A stretch of 64,000 bases of DNA from CAVOAK01 sp965217615 (GCA_965217615.1 CBDCIT010000008.1:36150-100149), one strand, 5' to 3'; counted from the stretch's first letter, positions 44,001 to 53,791 are shown. Program-made: numbers and translations. Notes: generated from the sequence alone by a model not told the origin.

Positions 44001-45876
44001 CTTTGGCAACTCCATGTTGCTATCGCGGCATATCAAGCTTGTCGGTGCATTTGATCACCGGCATATCTTCATTGACCCAGATCCGGATCCTAAGACGAGC
44101 TTTACCGAGCGAAAACGCCTATTTGCGCTGCCCCGCAGCAGTTGGGCGGACTACAATCGGAAATTGATTTCCAAGGGCGGCGGGATATTTGAGCGGAAGG
44201 CCAAATCGATATCTCTAACGCCACAGATGAAGGCGCTGTTTGGTATCGACGACGATCAGAAACAGTTAGCCCCAGACCTGCTGCTGCACCGAATGTTGTT
44301 GGCCGAGGTCGATCTGCTCTGGTTTGGTGGCATTGGCACCTACGTTAAGGCCAAGTCCGAAAGAGATCTTGATGTGGGTGACCGTGCGAACGATGACATT
44401 CGCGTCAATGGCGGCGATCTCCGCTGCAGGGTTGTCGGCGAAGGTGCAAACCTCGGCGTCACCCAGCGCGGCCGCGTTGAATTTGCGCGTACGGGTGGGC
44501 GAATCAACACCGACGCCATCGACAATTCCGCCGGCGTCGACTGTTCGGACCACGAAGTCAACATCAAGATTCTGTTGGGTGACGTGGTCCGTTCCGGCGG
44601 CGCGACGCTCAAACAGCGCAACGCTCTCCTTGTGCGGATGACCGATGAAGTAAAGAAACTTGTCCTAGTCAACAGCTATCGACAGACACAGGCCATCTCC
44701 ATAGCGCTTCCTTCGGCGCCCGCATTATTGGGCGCGCATCAGCGCCAAATGCACGCGCTGGAGAAAACTGGAGAGCTCGATCGCGGTATCGAGTTCTTAC
44801 CCAACGACGAGGAAATCGACGAGCGGTTTGCAGCAGATCAGGGCCTGACTTCGCCGGAAATCGCGGTCTTGCAGGCCTACGCGAAAATCGCCGTCTACGA
44901 CGCCCTGATGGAGTCCGACCTGCCGAAGGATAAATATCTGAATGACGTGTTGACCCGCTACTTTCCGGCTCCACTCCAGAAGAAGTATGCCGAATCGATT
45001 GCTCGCCACCGGTTGCGGCGCGAGATTATTGCGGAAGAGGTGACGAATTCGATCGTCGATCGCGCTGGGTCCACCTTTGTTACCGAGATGCAGAATCGCA
45101 CGGGCAAGAGTGTTCACGAGATTACGCGCGCCTACATCATCGTTCGCGAAGCGTTCGAGTTGCGGTCTCTATGGGAGGAGATCGAGGCGCTGGACAACAA
45201 GGTGAAGGCGAAAAACCAGATCGCCATGCTGCAGCAAACGGTGAAAACGGTGGAGCGAACCACCCAATGGATGTTGCGCGAAGGCAAGGCAGGGCTCGAT
45301 ATCAAGATGCATATTGACCGATTTGAACCAGGCATCCGTGCGCTTCGCAAGAAGTTGTGGGAACTACTCGCCCACAAGCAGCGTAAAGATCTCGAGACAC
45401 GAACTGATCGGTATGTCCAATCGGCAGTCTCCAAGCCGCTTGCTGAGCGGATCGGACAACTCAAGGCGCTATCGTCGGCGTTAGATATCGTCAAGAACGC
45501 AGACGAGACAAAGCGCCCGGTTGAGGTCGTCGGCCGCACATATTTCCTTTTGGGTGAAGAATTGAGGCTCGACGCGCTGCGGCATCAGGCTAATAGCATT
45601 GTCCCGGACAATCCTTGGCACGCCCTCGCGAAGGATGTGATCCTGGACGACTACTGGGGTTTGCAGGGCAGGATGGCAAGCAGCGTGGTCACCAAGCATG
45701 GAGACAGTGAGGATCCAATCGAGGCGTGGCGCGCTAAGAACCCGGAGTCGGATCAGCGGATCAAGCAGATTCTCAATGATTTTGGGATTCTCAATGACCC
45801 CCCCCCAAAGTTAGACCTCTTTGCCCTGACCGTTGTCAGTCGTAGATTGCGCGCAGTAGTGGATAAGCGACGATAA
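41008..45876 (+). CDS. gdhB: NAD-dependent glutamate dehydrogenase, large (180-kDa) class
   Basis: About 1622 residues. It oxidatively deaminates L-glutamate to 2-oxoglutarate with NAD+, usually for growth on amino acids; cytoplasmic, multimeric. The N-terminal region has ACT-like segments (HTVVEIINDDMPFLVDSVTM). The catalytic core shows GKVARGGLRLSDRREDFRTE, VPVGAKGGFILKKAP, YLVVAADKGTATFSDFAN, SGGSAGYDHKKMGITARGGW and VGVGDMSGDVFGNSML, followed by the C-terminal helical domain. The ATG at 41008 is preferred (AGAGGA upstream); a GTG at 40978 is possible. Symbol follows common usage for this class. It is intact and may be the final step if the neighbouring catabolic genes yield glutamate. An IS5-family element sits 6 bp after its stop. 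Confidence 0.95.
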   Translation: MLVQAENRKGEAITNAVKRLGPKAKRKRADGTEAFIRHFYEDVPPGDIADEQAGDLYGAAISIRQFAAKRTPGQAKVRAYNPRVEKHGWHARHTVVEIINDDMPFLVDSVTMELNRLGLGVHLVIHPQFDLVRDRAGNAKSIHPGRRGPKVALRESIMHVDVDVQTAPEILKEIETGVLQVLGDVRAAVTDWRLMKARVEEIIEELTNAPPKLKKADVQEAIAFLNWVNDDHFTLLGIRDTEYEGRGRNSKIKILPKGALGVLQDPKVRVFAGLRNLGRLPVEIQEFVRQPRLLRIAKSNRRSTVHRRVHMDTIGVKKFDARGKVTGEHLIIGLFTSAAYSQSPREIPLLRRKVAEVIRMSGFDPQSHAGKALQNIVETFPRDELLQIDAENLLEIGRGVIHLQDRQRIALFLRRDAFERFISAFIYIPRDRYTTALRLTFEDIISKAFNGTIAAHFAHLTEDVLGRLHLIVSTTPGAIPDFDQVELEAQLIEAARGWGDWLSEALVEEFGEEKGNALLYRYGKAFPTSYCEQFHAQAAVFDIQRIEQARTERGLSMNLYRPAEAERHQVKFKIYNVGEPVPLSNVLPMLENMGLDVISEVPYEVAPTGSESNVYIHDFLLHAGVGEEIPVDEVRQSFHDTFGRVWRGDMEDDGFNRLVLHAGLGWRDVIVLRAYCKFLRQAGVPTSQEYMEETLATHHSISRLLVDLFHVRFDPDGERNRKREVEKVAAQIDKRLADVQVLDEDRMLRRFLNLIQATLRTNYFQHDTDGEPKPYFSIKLDSQNVDVLPEPKPFREIFVHSPRFEAVHLRFGKVARGGLRLSDRREDFRTEVLGLVKAQQVKNAVIVPVGAKGGFILKKAPPPSDREARFAEGVACYKSFISAMLEITDNLKHDKSKDKIEHPERTVRWDGNHTYLVVAADKGTATFSDFANEVAVSHGYWLGDAFASGGSAGYDHKKMGITARGGWESVKRHFRELEHNTQTEDFTVVGVGDMSGDVFGNSMLLSRHIKLVGAFDHRHIFIDPDPDPKTSFTERKRLFALPRSSWADYNRKLISKGGGIFERKAKSISLTPQMKALFGIDDDQKQLAPDLLLHRMLLAEVDLLWFGGIGTYVKAKSERDLDVGDRANDDIRVNGGDLRCRVVGEGANLGVTQRGRVEFARTGGRINTDAIDNSAGVDCSDHEVNIKILLGDVVRSGGATLKQRNALLVRMTDEVKKLVLVNSYRQTQAISIALPSAPALLGAHQRQMHALEKTGELDRGIEFLPNDEEIDERFAADQGLTSPEIAVLQAYAKIAVYDALMESDLPKDKYLNDVLTRYFPAPLQKKYAESIARHRLRREIIAEEVTNSIVDRAGSTFVTEMQNRTGKSVHEITRAYIIVREAFELRSLWEEIEALDNKVKAKNQIAMLQQTVKTVERTTQWMLREGKAGLDIKMHIDRFEPGIRALRKKLWELLAHKQRKDLETRTDRYVQSAVSKPLAERIGQLKALSSALDIVKNADETKRPVEVVGRTYFLLGEELRLDALRHQANSIVPDNPWHALAKDVILDDYWGLQGRMASSVVTKHGDSEDPIEAWRAKNPESDQRIKQILNDFGILNDPPPKLDLFALTVVSRRLRAVVDKRR

Positions 45877-45882
45877 GACTAG

Positions 45883-46726
45883 GGTCCGGACCCATTAAGG
45901 GGATTCCCAAAGCGGGTCTGGCATGATTCATTGTTTCCAGCGAGGAGGCGATGGAAATGTCGGATTTCTTTTGGTTTTCGGATGCGCAATGGGCTCGGAT
46001 TGGGCCGCTTTTGCCGACGGATACGCGCGGCATGGCGCGCGTTGACGATCGCCGGGTGCTGAGCGGGATCGTCCATGCCCTGAGGAATGGCGGGCGCTGG
46101 GCCGACTGTCCGCGTGAGGTCTACGGACCGAAGAAGACGCTCTACAACCGCTTTGTACGCTGGGCGGAGCGCGGCATCTGGGAACGGATATTCAGCGCGC
46201 TGGCGGGCGGCGAAGACGCCCCCGACCGGCTGTTCATCGATTCAACCTGCATCAAGGTTCATCGCTGCGCCGGCGGCGGAAAAGGGGGGCCTTGGCCCAT
46301 GGCATCGGCCGCACCAAGGGGGGCCGCAACACCAAGCTCCACGCTGTCTGCGATGCGAAAGGCAGGCCCCTCGTCCTGCTCCTGACACCAGGAAACGTCC
46401 ATGATTCCAAGGTCGCCCAGCGCTGTATCGAAGCCATGCCGCCCGCCGCCGAACTCGTCGCCGACAAGGGCTATGACAGCAAAGCCCTGCGCGACTGGCT
46501 GGCAGAACGCGGAACCACGGCCGTCATCCCACCGCGCAAGAACCGCAAGGTCCAATACCATTATGACAAGACCGTCTACAGGCAGCGCAACATCATCGAG
46601 CGCATGTTTTGCCGCCTCAAGGACTGGCGCCGTATAGCCACCCGCTTCGACCGCAACATCAAAAACTTCATCGCCGCAATCGCCCTTGCCGCCGCCGTCA
46701 TCTGGTGGCTGTAATGAGGCTGGACC
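45883..46726 (+). mobile_element. IS5-family, IS427-group insertion sequence (about 844 bp)
   Basis: Ends GGGTCCGGACCCATTA and, on the complement of the right, GGGTCCAGCCTCATTA. CTAG stands on both sides (45879-45882, 46727-46730), consistent with the short target duplications of this group. Inserted just after the glutamate dehydrogenase stop without damaging it. Confidence 0.88.
45951..46714 (+). CDS. IS427-group transposase, two overlapping frames (programmed frameshift likely)
   Basis: orfA spans 45951-46385 (DFFWFSDAQWARIGPLLPTD, NGGRWADCPREVYGPKKTLY, DRLFIDSTCIKVHR with the first catalytic Asp). orfB spans 46292-46714 (GRTKGGRNTKLHAVCDAKGR, ELVADKGYDSKALRDWL with the second Asp, NIIERMFCRLKDWRRIATRFD with the Glu). 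The overlap contains GGAAAAGGGGGGCC, a plausible slippage site. This two-frame layout is normal for the IS427 group, so the transposase is probably functional rather than broken. Confidence 0.88.
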
Positions 46727-46871
46727 CTAGTGACGCGACCAACACCCAAGCGCCTCGGGGAGACCGCCCGGCAACGATAGTTGCGGAAAAGCCCGTACCA
46801 TTGGAGGAATTCATGCTTTGCTGGGCAGTTGGACGCGCCCAACGCGAACCCGCGCGGCGTAATCGGCTAGC

Positions 46872-48127
46872 ATGACGACGCAGAAGCGCAGCCTCATTTC
46901 GTGGTGCCTATACGACTGGGCCAATTCCGCCTACCCGACCGTGATTACGACCTTCGTGTTCGCAACCTACTTTACGAAGGCGATCGCCGAAACACCCGAA
47001 CAGGGCACGGGACAAATCAGCTGGGCGCCTGGAATCGCCGGTCTGGTTGTCGCTGTGACGTCTCCACCCCTTGGTGCAATCGCCGATCGGGTCGGTGCGC
47101 GCAAACCGTGGCTGGCTGTATTCACGGCGCTTTGCGTGTGCGCCACGGCACTGCTGTGGTACGCGCGACCGGCACCGGACTATGCGCTGTTGGCTCTTGT
47201 GCTTCTTGTGGTTTCCAGCGTCGCCTTCGAGTTTGGATCGGTTTTCTACAACGCTATGCTTCCCGAGCTTGCACCGAAGGCGATGATCGGTCGTATTTCC
47301 GGCTGGGGCTGGGGGCTAGGTTATGTCGGTGGGCTGTTGTGCCTTGCTGTTGCGCTGATTGGATTCGTGCAGACCGATGCGCCGTGGTTTGGCGTGGGTA
47401 TGGACGACGCCGCCAACGTTCGCGCAACCGCCATACTCGCGGCCGTGTGGTTCGCCGTCTTTTCGCTACCGCTGTTTTTTTCACAAGCGACCGACCAAAT
47501 ACCGGCGTAGCGTTTGGCGCGGCGATACGCGAAGGTTTTGCGGTCCTGGCGCAAACCGCCAGGAAAGCACGAAACTTCGGCGGCATCGTGCGATTTCTTA
47601 TTGCTCGTATGATCTATACCGATGGTCTTGGCACCCTGTTTGCCTTCGGTGGCATCTACGCCGCAGTTACCTTCGGCATGGAGCTCGCCGAGGTTATCCA
47701 GTTCGGCATCGCGTTAAACGTGACGGCCGGCATTGGCGCGGGAGCCTTCGCCTGGATCGATGACAAGACTGGCGCGAAGCCGGTCATCATCATCGCCCTG
47801 TTGGCGCTGATCTTCTTCAGCAGCGCCGCATTGATCGTCGAGTCGAAACTGCTGTTTTGGCTTTTCGGCCTCGGTCTCGGCATATTTGTCGGCCCGGCTC
47901 AAGCGGCAAGCCGTTCATTGATGGCCAGGCTGGCGCCGGAGGAAATGCATGCGGAGATGTTCGGCCTATTTGCCTTCTCGGGAAAATTGACGGCCTTCCT
48001 TGGCCCCATCATCCTCGGCCGAATAACGCTTGCCTTCGATAGCCAACGCGCCGGGATGGCGACGATCGTCGTTTTTCTTGTGGTTGGTTTGCTGCTGTTG
48101 CTGCCGGTGAAGGAGCCCAGGTCGTAA
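46872..48127 (+). pseudogene. MFS transporter of the UMF1 (Atg22-like) family, single frameshift
   Basis: About 418 residues if one T is restored, with around 11-12 membrane helices. The N-part starts SLISWCLYDWANSAYPTVIT and shows SPPLGAIADRVGARKPWLA, SVFYNAMLPELAPKAMIGRI and SGWGWGLGYVGGLLCL; these are signature segments of UMF1 proteins. The C-part begins TSDRPNTGVAFGAAIREGF and ends with a helix followed by LPVKEPRS. The frame breaks in a run of seven T (47475-47481); eight T would give LFFFTSDRP and a continuous protein. A homopolymer error is quite possible. Substrate unknown (family members are implicated in amino-acid efflux). Confidence 0.85.
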
Positions 48128-48191
48128 CGGCTTGCGAGGTGCGTTCGAGCCCACTGCCTCATGCCGCTCTGGGCGCCTGCCGGCTGGCAGA

Positions 48192-49745
48192 TCAATGCCG
48201 GAAGTGGCGTATGCCCGTAAACACCATGGCCAAATCAGCGTCGTTGGCAGCCGCGATAATCTCGTCATCACGCATTGAGCCGCCCGGCTGTATTGCAGCG
48301 GTTACTCCGGCTTCGATCGCTACGAGCAAGCCGTCGGCAAATGGAAAAAACGCATCGGAGGCGACCACCGAACCCGCCGCGCCAAGTTGTTCGGCTGACT
48401 TCCAAGCGGCAATGCGCGCGGCATCGACGCGACTCATCTGACCCGCGCCGATGCCCACGGTCTGGCTGTCGCGCGCGTAGACTACAGCATTTGACTTCGC
48501 GTGTTTCGCAATCCTGCCGGCGAACAGGAGGTCCCTAAGCTCTGCCGTCGACGGTGCCCGTTTAGTCACAACTTTAAGGTCGGCCTCTCGAACGGACGTC
48601 GAGTCACCACTTTGCACGAGGAATCCGCCGGCCAGCGAACGGACATTCACTGCTGAGGCGGTCGATGCAGGTACAGCACCCGAAATAAGTAGTCGCATGT
48701 TCTTCTTTTTTCCTAACTTCGTAATTGCGGCCTTTTCAGCATCTGGCGCAATCACAACCTCTGCGAACAATTCGGAAATCTTCTCGGCCGTCGCGGCATC
48801 GAGCAGACAGTTTAAGGCAATGACACCGCCAAAGGCGCTTACTGGGTCACAGGCCAGCGCATTTTCGTAGGCGGCGCTGAGCGTGTCGGCCTCAGCCACG
48901 CCGCAGGGGTTGGCATGCTTAATTATGGCGGCCGCCGGGCGATCGAATTCGGCAACGAGCGCGAAGGCCGCGTCAGTGTCGTTTAGGTTATTGTAGCTCA
49001 GCTCTTTGCCCTGAAGCTGTTGTGCCGTCGCGACACCCGGATGCTCATCCCCGCCGGCGTAGAATGCAGCTTCTTGGTGTGGGTTTTCACCATAACGGAG
49101 CCGTTGTTTCAGAGTGCCCGCGATCGTGAAATGTCGCGGAAATCCGTCGCCTACGGTTTCCTCAAGCCAGCGTGCAATCAGCGCGTCGTAGGCGGCCGTT
49201 TTTCCAAACGCTGCCGCCGCCAACCATTTGCGCAACGTGTCGCCGGTTGCCCCGCCATTCTTGCTCATCTCCGCCATGACGCCCTCGTAGTCCGACGGAT
49301 CGGTAACGATGGTGACGAAGTCGTGGTTCTTGGCGGCAGACCGGATGAGCGCGGGTCCGCCAATATCGATATTCTCGATACGGTCGGTGAAATCGGCGCC
49401 ACGCCTGAGCGTATCCTCGAATGGGTAAAGATTTGATACGATCATGTCGATCGCCGCGATCCCGTGTTGCGCCATCGAGGCGCAATGATCCTTGTCGTCA
49501 CGACGTGCGAGAACACCGCCGTGGATCAGTGGGTGCAGTGTTTTGACCCGGCCGCCCATCATCTCCGGGAATCCGGTGTGATCGGAGACGTCTTTTACCG
49601 ATATTCCAGCTTCCGACAGTGCGCGTGCCGTGCCTCCCGTCGACAGGAGTTCCACGTCGCGATCGGCGAGAAACCTTGCAAACGGTACGAGGCCGGTCTT
49701 GTTGAAGACAGAGATCAACGCGCGGACGATCGGGGTATCGGCCAT
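48192..49745 (-). CDS. purH: bifunctional AICAR transformylase / IMP cyclohydrolase
   Basis: 517 residues, normal length. It catalyses the last two steps of IMP synthesis. The N-terminal MGS-like cyclohydrolase domain shows ALISVFNKTGLVPFARFLAD, LLSTGGTARALSEAG, VKTLHPLIHGGVLARRDD and ENIDIGGPALIRSAAKN. The C-terminal transformylase has LRYGENPHQEAAFY, ELSYNNLNDTDAAF, KHANPCGVA (catalytic Lys-His), DPVSAFGGVIA, GIGAGQMSRVDAA and SDAFFPFADG. It starts 39 bp after the CapD-like gene on the same strand and could be read from the polysaccharide operon. Confidence 0.97.
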   Translation of the reverse strand: MADTPIVRALISVFNKTGLVPFARFLADRDVELLSTGGTARALSEAGISVKDVSDHTGFPEMMGGRVKTLHPLIHGGVLARRDDKDHCASMAQHGIAAIDMIVSNLYPFEDTLRRGADFTDRIENIDIGGPALIRSAAKNHDFVTIVTDPSDYEGVMAEMSKNGGATGDTLRKWLAAAAFGKTAAYDALIARWLEETVGDGFPRHFTIAGTLKQRLRYGENPHQEAAFYAGGDEHPGVATAQQLQGKELSYNNLNDTDAAFALVAEFDRPAAAIIKHANPCGVAEADTLSAAYENALACDPVSAFGGVIALNCLLDAATAEKISELFAEVVIAPDAEKAAITKLGKKKNMRLLISGAVPASTASAVNVRSLAGGFLVQSGDSTSVREADLKVVTKRAPSTAELRDLLFAGRIAKHAKSNAVVYARDSQTVGIGAGQMSRVDAARIAAWKSAEQLGAAGSVVASDAFFPFADGLLVAIEAGVTAAIQPGGSMRDDEIIAAANDADLAMVFTGIRHFRH

Positions 49746-49784
49746 TTCGCCGCTCCTTTTATGATACCGGTCGAAACCGAGACT

Positions 49785-51704
49785 TCAGACCGACACCGCT
49801 GCTCGTGAATCGCGATCTGGTGTGTATTCGGGTACCAAACGACAAATCAGCGCCAGCGTCTGCTCTCGCTGTCGATTTCGTGCCGCCTCATCCAGTTCGT
49901 CGAACGCATTGGAAAGGGCGGTGAGGTCTCCGGTTCGCGGTGCTGCAAGCATAAGGCTGTCGGTCTCCGTCGGCACCAGCTCTTCGGCTTCGTGCAATAG
50001 CGTTTCCGCGAGCTTCTCACCCGGGCGCAAACCCGTAATTTCGATTCCTATGTCCTCGTCCGGTTTGTGGCCGGCCAACCGAATGACTTGTCGCGCTAGG
50101 TCAAGAATTTTGACGGGATCGCCCATGTCGAGAACGAAGATCTTGCCGCAAGCGTTCTTGTCGCGTGCCCCGAGTGCCGAAGCGACCAGCACAAGTTCAA
50201 CCGCTTCGCGCACTGTCATGAAGTAGCGTGTAACGTCAGGATGGGTCACGGTCAGAGGGCCGCCTGCGGCGAGCTGACGCTGAAAGAGCGGCACGACCGA
50301 GCCGGTTGAGCCCAAGACGTTGCCGAACCGAACTGTCACGACTCTTGTTCCGCTTTGCGTCTCTCCTGCAAGATCCAGGGCTTGACAATAGCTCTCGGCC
50401 AGCCGCTTTGTCGCACCCATAACGCTGGTCGGATTTACCGCCTTATCCGTGGAGATCTGCACCATCAGATGCACACCCGCCGAAAGGCACGCGTCGGCGA
50501 CGTTTCGGGTGCCAACTGCGTTCGTGAGGACGCCCTCCATCGGATTCGACTCGACCATCGGCACATGTTTTAGCGCTGCGGCATGAAAGACGATTTCTGG
50601 AGTTTCGCGAGCCAACACGTCGGCGATCCTCGTGCGGTCGCGGATGTCGCCGAGGACCGCCGTGCGCGCTAGATCGGGGTGAAGCTCAGCAAGTTCCAGG
50701 TCGATTTGGTAAAGCGCGAACTCACCGTTATCCAGTAACGTGATACTGGCGGGCGCGAGATCGGCGATTTGGCGCACCAACTCGGCGCCGATCGTACCGC
50801 CGGCGCCTGTGACCATGATGTGGCGTCCAGCGATGAGTTGACGCATGGGTTCGCGGTCGAGAACGGTTTGCGACCGCCCAAGCACATCCTCGACGGCGAT
50901 CGGCTGTACCGTCATTGGCTCTTCGACGTTGCTCAACCGGCCGGGTCGCGGCAGCCGCGCGAGCGTCAGACCCATGCGCTCGGCGATCGCCAGCAGATCA
51001 CGAACCTGGGCGCCGTCCAGCTTTCCGTTGGTGAGCACGAGGCGCTGTGGCCGAATCCATCCGCGCTGGCCTAAAGCTCCTTCGACAAGTTTCTCGACGT
51101 CTCCGAGCCCACCGAGCACCGGAACGCCATGAATCTCCCGGCCAATCCGCGTTCCCTTTTCGTCAACGACACCGACGACGCGATAGGACGCATCTGCATC
51201 GCGGTGTTGCTGGCGGATAAAGAGTTCTGCAGCGTCGCCGGCGCCGATCAAAAGGACGGGCACGCGCACGTGGTTTGCACGTTCCAGGACTAAATCGAGC
51301 CCGCGATCCTTGAACAACCGATAAGCAAACCGCGGTCCGCCCAGCATCAAAATTAGAAGCAGCCAATTGAGAAATGGTAGCGAGCGTGGCACGTCCTCCA
51401 TGCGCGTCAACAGGAATAGAAGCGGTAGGAAGAGGAGCACCGTGATCGAAACTGCCTTGAAGATGGCGAGCATGTCGTTCATCGAAGCGTATCGCCAGAC
51501 GCCGCGATAAAGTCGGGATACACGAAACACAACCGCCGCAACGATCCCGAAGGCGATGGTTCCCGGCACGATATAGTGTTCGGCAAAGGCAAAGGCGCCT
51601 TCACCAACGCGAAGATATAGCGAGAGCGGAAACGACACGGTCGCCATGACCACGTCATGGACGAACGCGATACGGGCGCGGTTGAAGAATGGCAGCCTAA
51701 CCAT
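49785..51704 (-). CDS. CapD/WbpM/PglF-type membrane nucleotide-sugar 4,6-dehydratase
   Basis: 639 residues. Four N-terminal membrane helices (about residues 10-130) are followed by a CoA-binding-like domain (VLLIGAGDAAELFIRQQHRD) and an extended SDR domain from HIMVTGAGGTIGAELVRQIA. The active-site motif is QISTDKAVNPTSVMGATKR with the substrate-loop VRFGNVLGSTGSVVPLF. Such enzymes convert UDP-GlcNAc to 4-keto-6-deoxy sugars as the first step to diamino or deoxy sugars for O-antigen, capsule or glycoproteins. It is the last gene of a five-gene polysaccharide operon and directly precedes purH. Confidence 0.93.
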   Translation of the reverse strand: MVRLPFFNRARIAFVHDVVMATVSFPLSLYLRVGEGAFAFAEHYIVPGTIAFGIVAAVVFRVSRLYRGVWRYASMNDMLAIFKAVSITVLLFLPLLFLLTRMEDVPRSLPFLNWLLLILMLGGPRFAYRLFKDRGLDLVLERANHVRVPVLLIGAGDAAELFIRQQHRDADASYRVVGVVDEKGTRIGREIHGVPVLGGLGDVEKLVEGALGQRGWIRPQRLVLTNGKLDGAQVRDLLAIAERMGLTLARLPRPGRLSNVEEPMTVQPIAVEDVLGRSQTVLDREPMRQLIAGRHIMVTGAGGTIGAELVRQIADLAPASITLLDNGEFALYQIDLELAELHPDLARTAVLGDIRDRTRIADVLARETPEIVFHAAALKHVPMVESNPMEGVLTNAVGTRNVADACLSAGVHLMVQISTDKAVNPTSVMGATKRLAESYCQALDLAGETQSGTRVVTVRFGNVLGSTGSVVPLFQRQLAAGGPLTVTHPDVTRYFMTVREAVELVLVASALGARDKNACGKIFVLDMGDPVKILDLARQVIRLAGHKPDEDIGIEITGLRPGEKLAETLLHEAEELVPTETDSLMLAAPRTGDLTALSNAFDELDEAARNRQREQTLALICRLVPEYTPDRDSRAAVSV

Positions 51705-51781
51705 CTAACTTGTTCTTAGTTCCCCAATGTGGCCGACGCCAGAGAAATTGCGTTCCGACGCGTCAATCGCTGTCCACGCTG

Positions 51782-52687
51782 TCAGAGTTTTTTCCTGGCT
51801 TCAAGATACCAATGCGCTGTCGTCCACAGGCCATCCGTGACACTCGACGATGGTGTCCAACCCGGTATTTTACCGTCCAATTGTAGCGATCCCGATACCT
51901 TTTGAAACTCCGTGTGGCGTCCGGCAAGAAGGGCGCCGAACTTCACAAGTGTCGGGGGAATAGCGATCAGTCGGGCGGGACGCTTCATCGCCTCTGCGAG
52001 ACGGCGGATCAAGTCGGATGTGCTGAGATCTTCGCCGTCGGTGGGTAGATAGATGCCAGCTGGCGTTGTTAGTGCGTGCTGAATTGCGCTGGACAGGTTA
52101 CCAACAAAGAGCAGACTTCGGCGATTATTGATAGCGCCCAGTGGCAATGGCACGCCGCGGTCTATCGCCCGCATCAGACGAAGAAAATTGGCTTTTACGT
52201 TGGGTCCATAGACGAGCGGCGGGCGCAGGATTACCACCTCCATCTCTCCCGCCACGGCTGCGATTACCCGCTCGGCCTCCCATTTTGACCGCGCGTACGA
52301 ATCCTGTGGATCGACGGGATCGTTGGACGTCAATGGCCGAATTGAAATTTCACCCATCACTTTGGCAGTGCTGAGGAAGATGAAGCGGCGGACACCGGCT
52401 CGAGCGGCCGCGCGTGCCAAATGTTCGCTGCCGATCGTGTTGACCGCGCGATATCTTGCATGCTCGTTGCCGTCCGATTCCTCGCCCGCCGAGTGCATCT
52501 CGTGCACACGCGCGGCCAAATGGATGACCGCGGATGCACCCTCAACGACCGAACCCCAGTCGGTGGGATTGCCGATGTCGCCGACGACGTCCCGTCCAAC
52601 GCGGCGCACAGTCATGCCGGCGCTCTCCAGCGCCGGACATAGCGACTTGCCGACAAATCCGGATGCCCCGGTTACAACGACGAGCAC
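51782..52687 (-). CDS. NAD-dependent epimerase/dehydratase (extended SDR)
   Basis: About 301 residues from a GTG at 52687, a few bases after the stop of the upstream WecA-like gene; a longer open frame into that gene has no family similarity. NAD-binding motif VVTGASGFVGKSLCPALESA; AVIHLAARVHEM; STAKVMGE with the catalytic Ser region; YARSKWEAERV with the Tyr-x3-Lys pair; LRPPLVYGPNVKANF. Probably a UDP-sugar 4-epimerase or 4-reductase acting on the lipid-linked or nucleotide sugar used by the neighbouring transferase. Confidence 0.88.
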   Translation of the reverse strand: MLVVVTGASGFVGKSLCPALESAGMTVRRVGRDVVGDIGNPTDWGSVVEGASAVIHLAARVHEMHSAGEESDGNEHARYRAVNTIGSEHLARAAARAGVRRFIFLSTAKVMGEISIRPLTSNDPVDPQDSYARSKWEAERVIAAVAGEMEVVILRPPLVYGPNVKANFLRLMRAIDRGVPLPLGAINNRRSLLFVGNLSSAIQHALTTPAGIYLPTDGEDLSTSDLIRRLAEAMKRPARLIAIPPTLVKFGALLAGRHTEFQKVSGSLQLDGKIPGWTPSSSVTDGLWTTAHWYLEARKKL

Positions 52688-52692
52688 GGCAG

Positions 52693-53730
52693 TCAGGCGG
52701 CCGACGGCGGCGCGGACGTTTTGTCCTGCCGCATCCAAGCGAGCAGCATGGCGACGACAAAGACTGCGGCGACCACTGCTGGCCATGGCCGAACGAGCGA
52801 GGCAACCGCGAGCGCGATCAGCGCCAAGTTTGCGCAAAGCACCGCCTTGCCGACCGTGGCGTGACTGCGGCCCAGCTGCACTGCACGTTGATAAAAGTGC
52901 TGGCGATGGGCTTCCCAGATCTTTTCTCTTTTCGCGAGGCGCCGACCCAGTGTGATTGTCGCGTCAGCAAGATAATAGAGCGGCAGAATTAGGGCCGGTG
53001 CCCAAAGACCGGCGGCGGCGGTCTCAACAAGGAGCCAACCGAGCAAGAAACCCAGGGGCACGCTTCCAACGTCGCCAAGAAAGATGCGGGCAGGTTGCCA
53101 ATTCCACCAAAGGAAACCAATCATCACCGCTGCTAGTGCGGCGCCCGGCCAGGGACTTAGGCCCGCGCTCGGACTAATGAATGCGACGAGCGCGATGCCG
53201 ATGCTCACGCTGGTAGCCTCAACGCCTGAAATTCCGTCGATGCCGTCCATGAAGTTGAACAAATTGACGAACCAAACCCAAAGGAGTGCTGCTGCGAGAG
53301 CGTCGTACCAGAATGGCAGCAGCCCCTGGAAGATCATCCCATGCGAGCTGACCCACGCCATCGACGCCGTGACAGCTGCCGCATGCGCGACAATACGAGT
53401 CGCCGGTGACAGCTTGCGCAAGTCGTCGATCCAGGACGTGACCGCGAGTGCGGTGGTCGCGAGTAGAATGACGCCTGTTCCGCTCTTTACCGGCCCCGGA
53501 AAGTATGGTGCACCGCTCAACTGACTCCAGACGAACAGTGAGGCGAGTGAAAGTGCAACGACGGCGATGCCGCCGCCGCGCGGCGTCGGTCTATTGTGGC
53601 TGGAGCGCTTAATCGGGTGATCGAAAATTTCGCGTTCTCGTAAGACGCGAAGCACGAGGCCAGTGGCCGCAACGGAAGCAAGGGCGAGCGTGAGGAGTGA
53701 AGCGGCGAACCAAATTGGCGCAGACAACAT
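52693..53730 (-). CDS. WecA/MraY-type polyprenyl-phosphate sugar-phosphate transferase (glycosyltransferase family 4)
   Basis: 345 residues, about ten membrane helices. It starts polysaccharide assembly by moving a sugar-1-phosphate onto undecaprenyl phosphate at the inner membrane. Motifs: SSHNRPTPRGGGIAVV, the Asp pair in SWIDDLRKLSP, FVNLFNFMDGIDGISGVEA, IFLGDVGSVPLGFLLGWL and the cytoplasmic EAHRQHFYQRAVQLG. The start at 53730 (LSAPIWFAASLL) places the first helix at the N-terminus; an upstream ATG at 53766 would add a charged tail. Operon with the NusG paralogue upstream and an epimerase downstream. Confidence 0.92.
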   Translation of the reverse strand: MLSAPIWFAASLLTLALASVAATGLVLRVLREREIFDHPIKRSSHNRPTPRGGGIAVVALSLASLFVWSQLSGAPYFPGPVKSGTGVILLATTALAVTSWIDDLRKLSPATRIVAHAAAVTASMAWVSSHGMIFQGLLPFWYDALAAALLWVWFVNLFNFMDGIDGISGVEATSVSIGIALVAFISPSAGLSPWPGAALAAVMIGFLWWNWQPARIFLGDVGSVPLGFLLGWLLVETAAAGLWAPALILPLYYLADATITLGRRLAKREKIWEAHRQHFYQRAVQLGRSHATVGKAVLCANLALIALAVASLVRPWPAVVAAVFVVAMLLAWMRQDKTSAPPSAA

Positions 53731-53791
53731 GGCGCGGTTATAGCCCGCGACCCTTCGCGGTGCCATAGGTGCGGCGGCTGAGCGCGATTCT

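Noticed and set aside
45951..46714. IS427-group transposase treated as a pseudogene because of two frames
   Set aside because: Two overlapping frames with a slippery A/G run are the normal organisation of this group.
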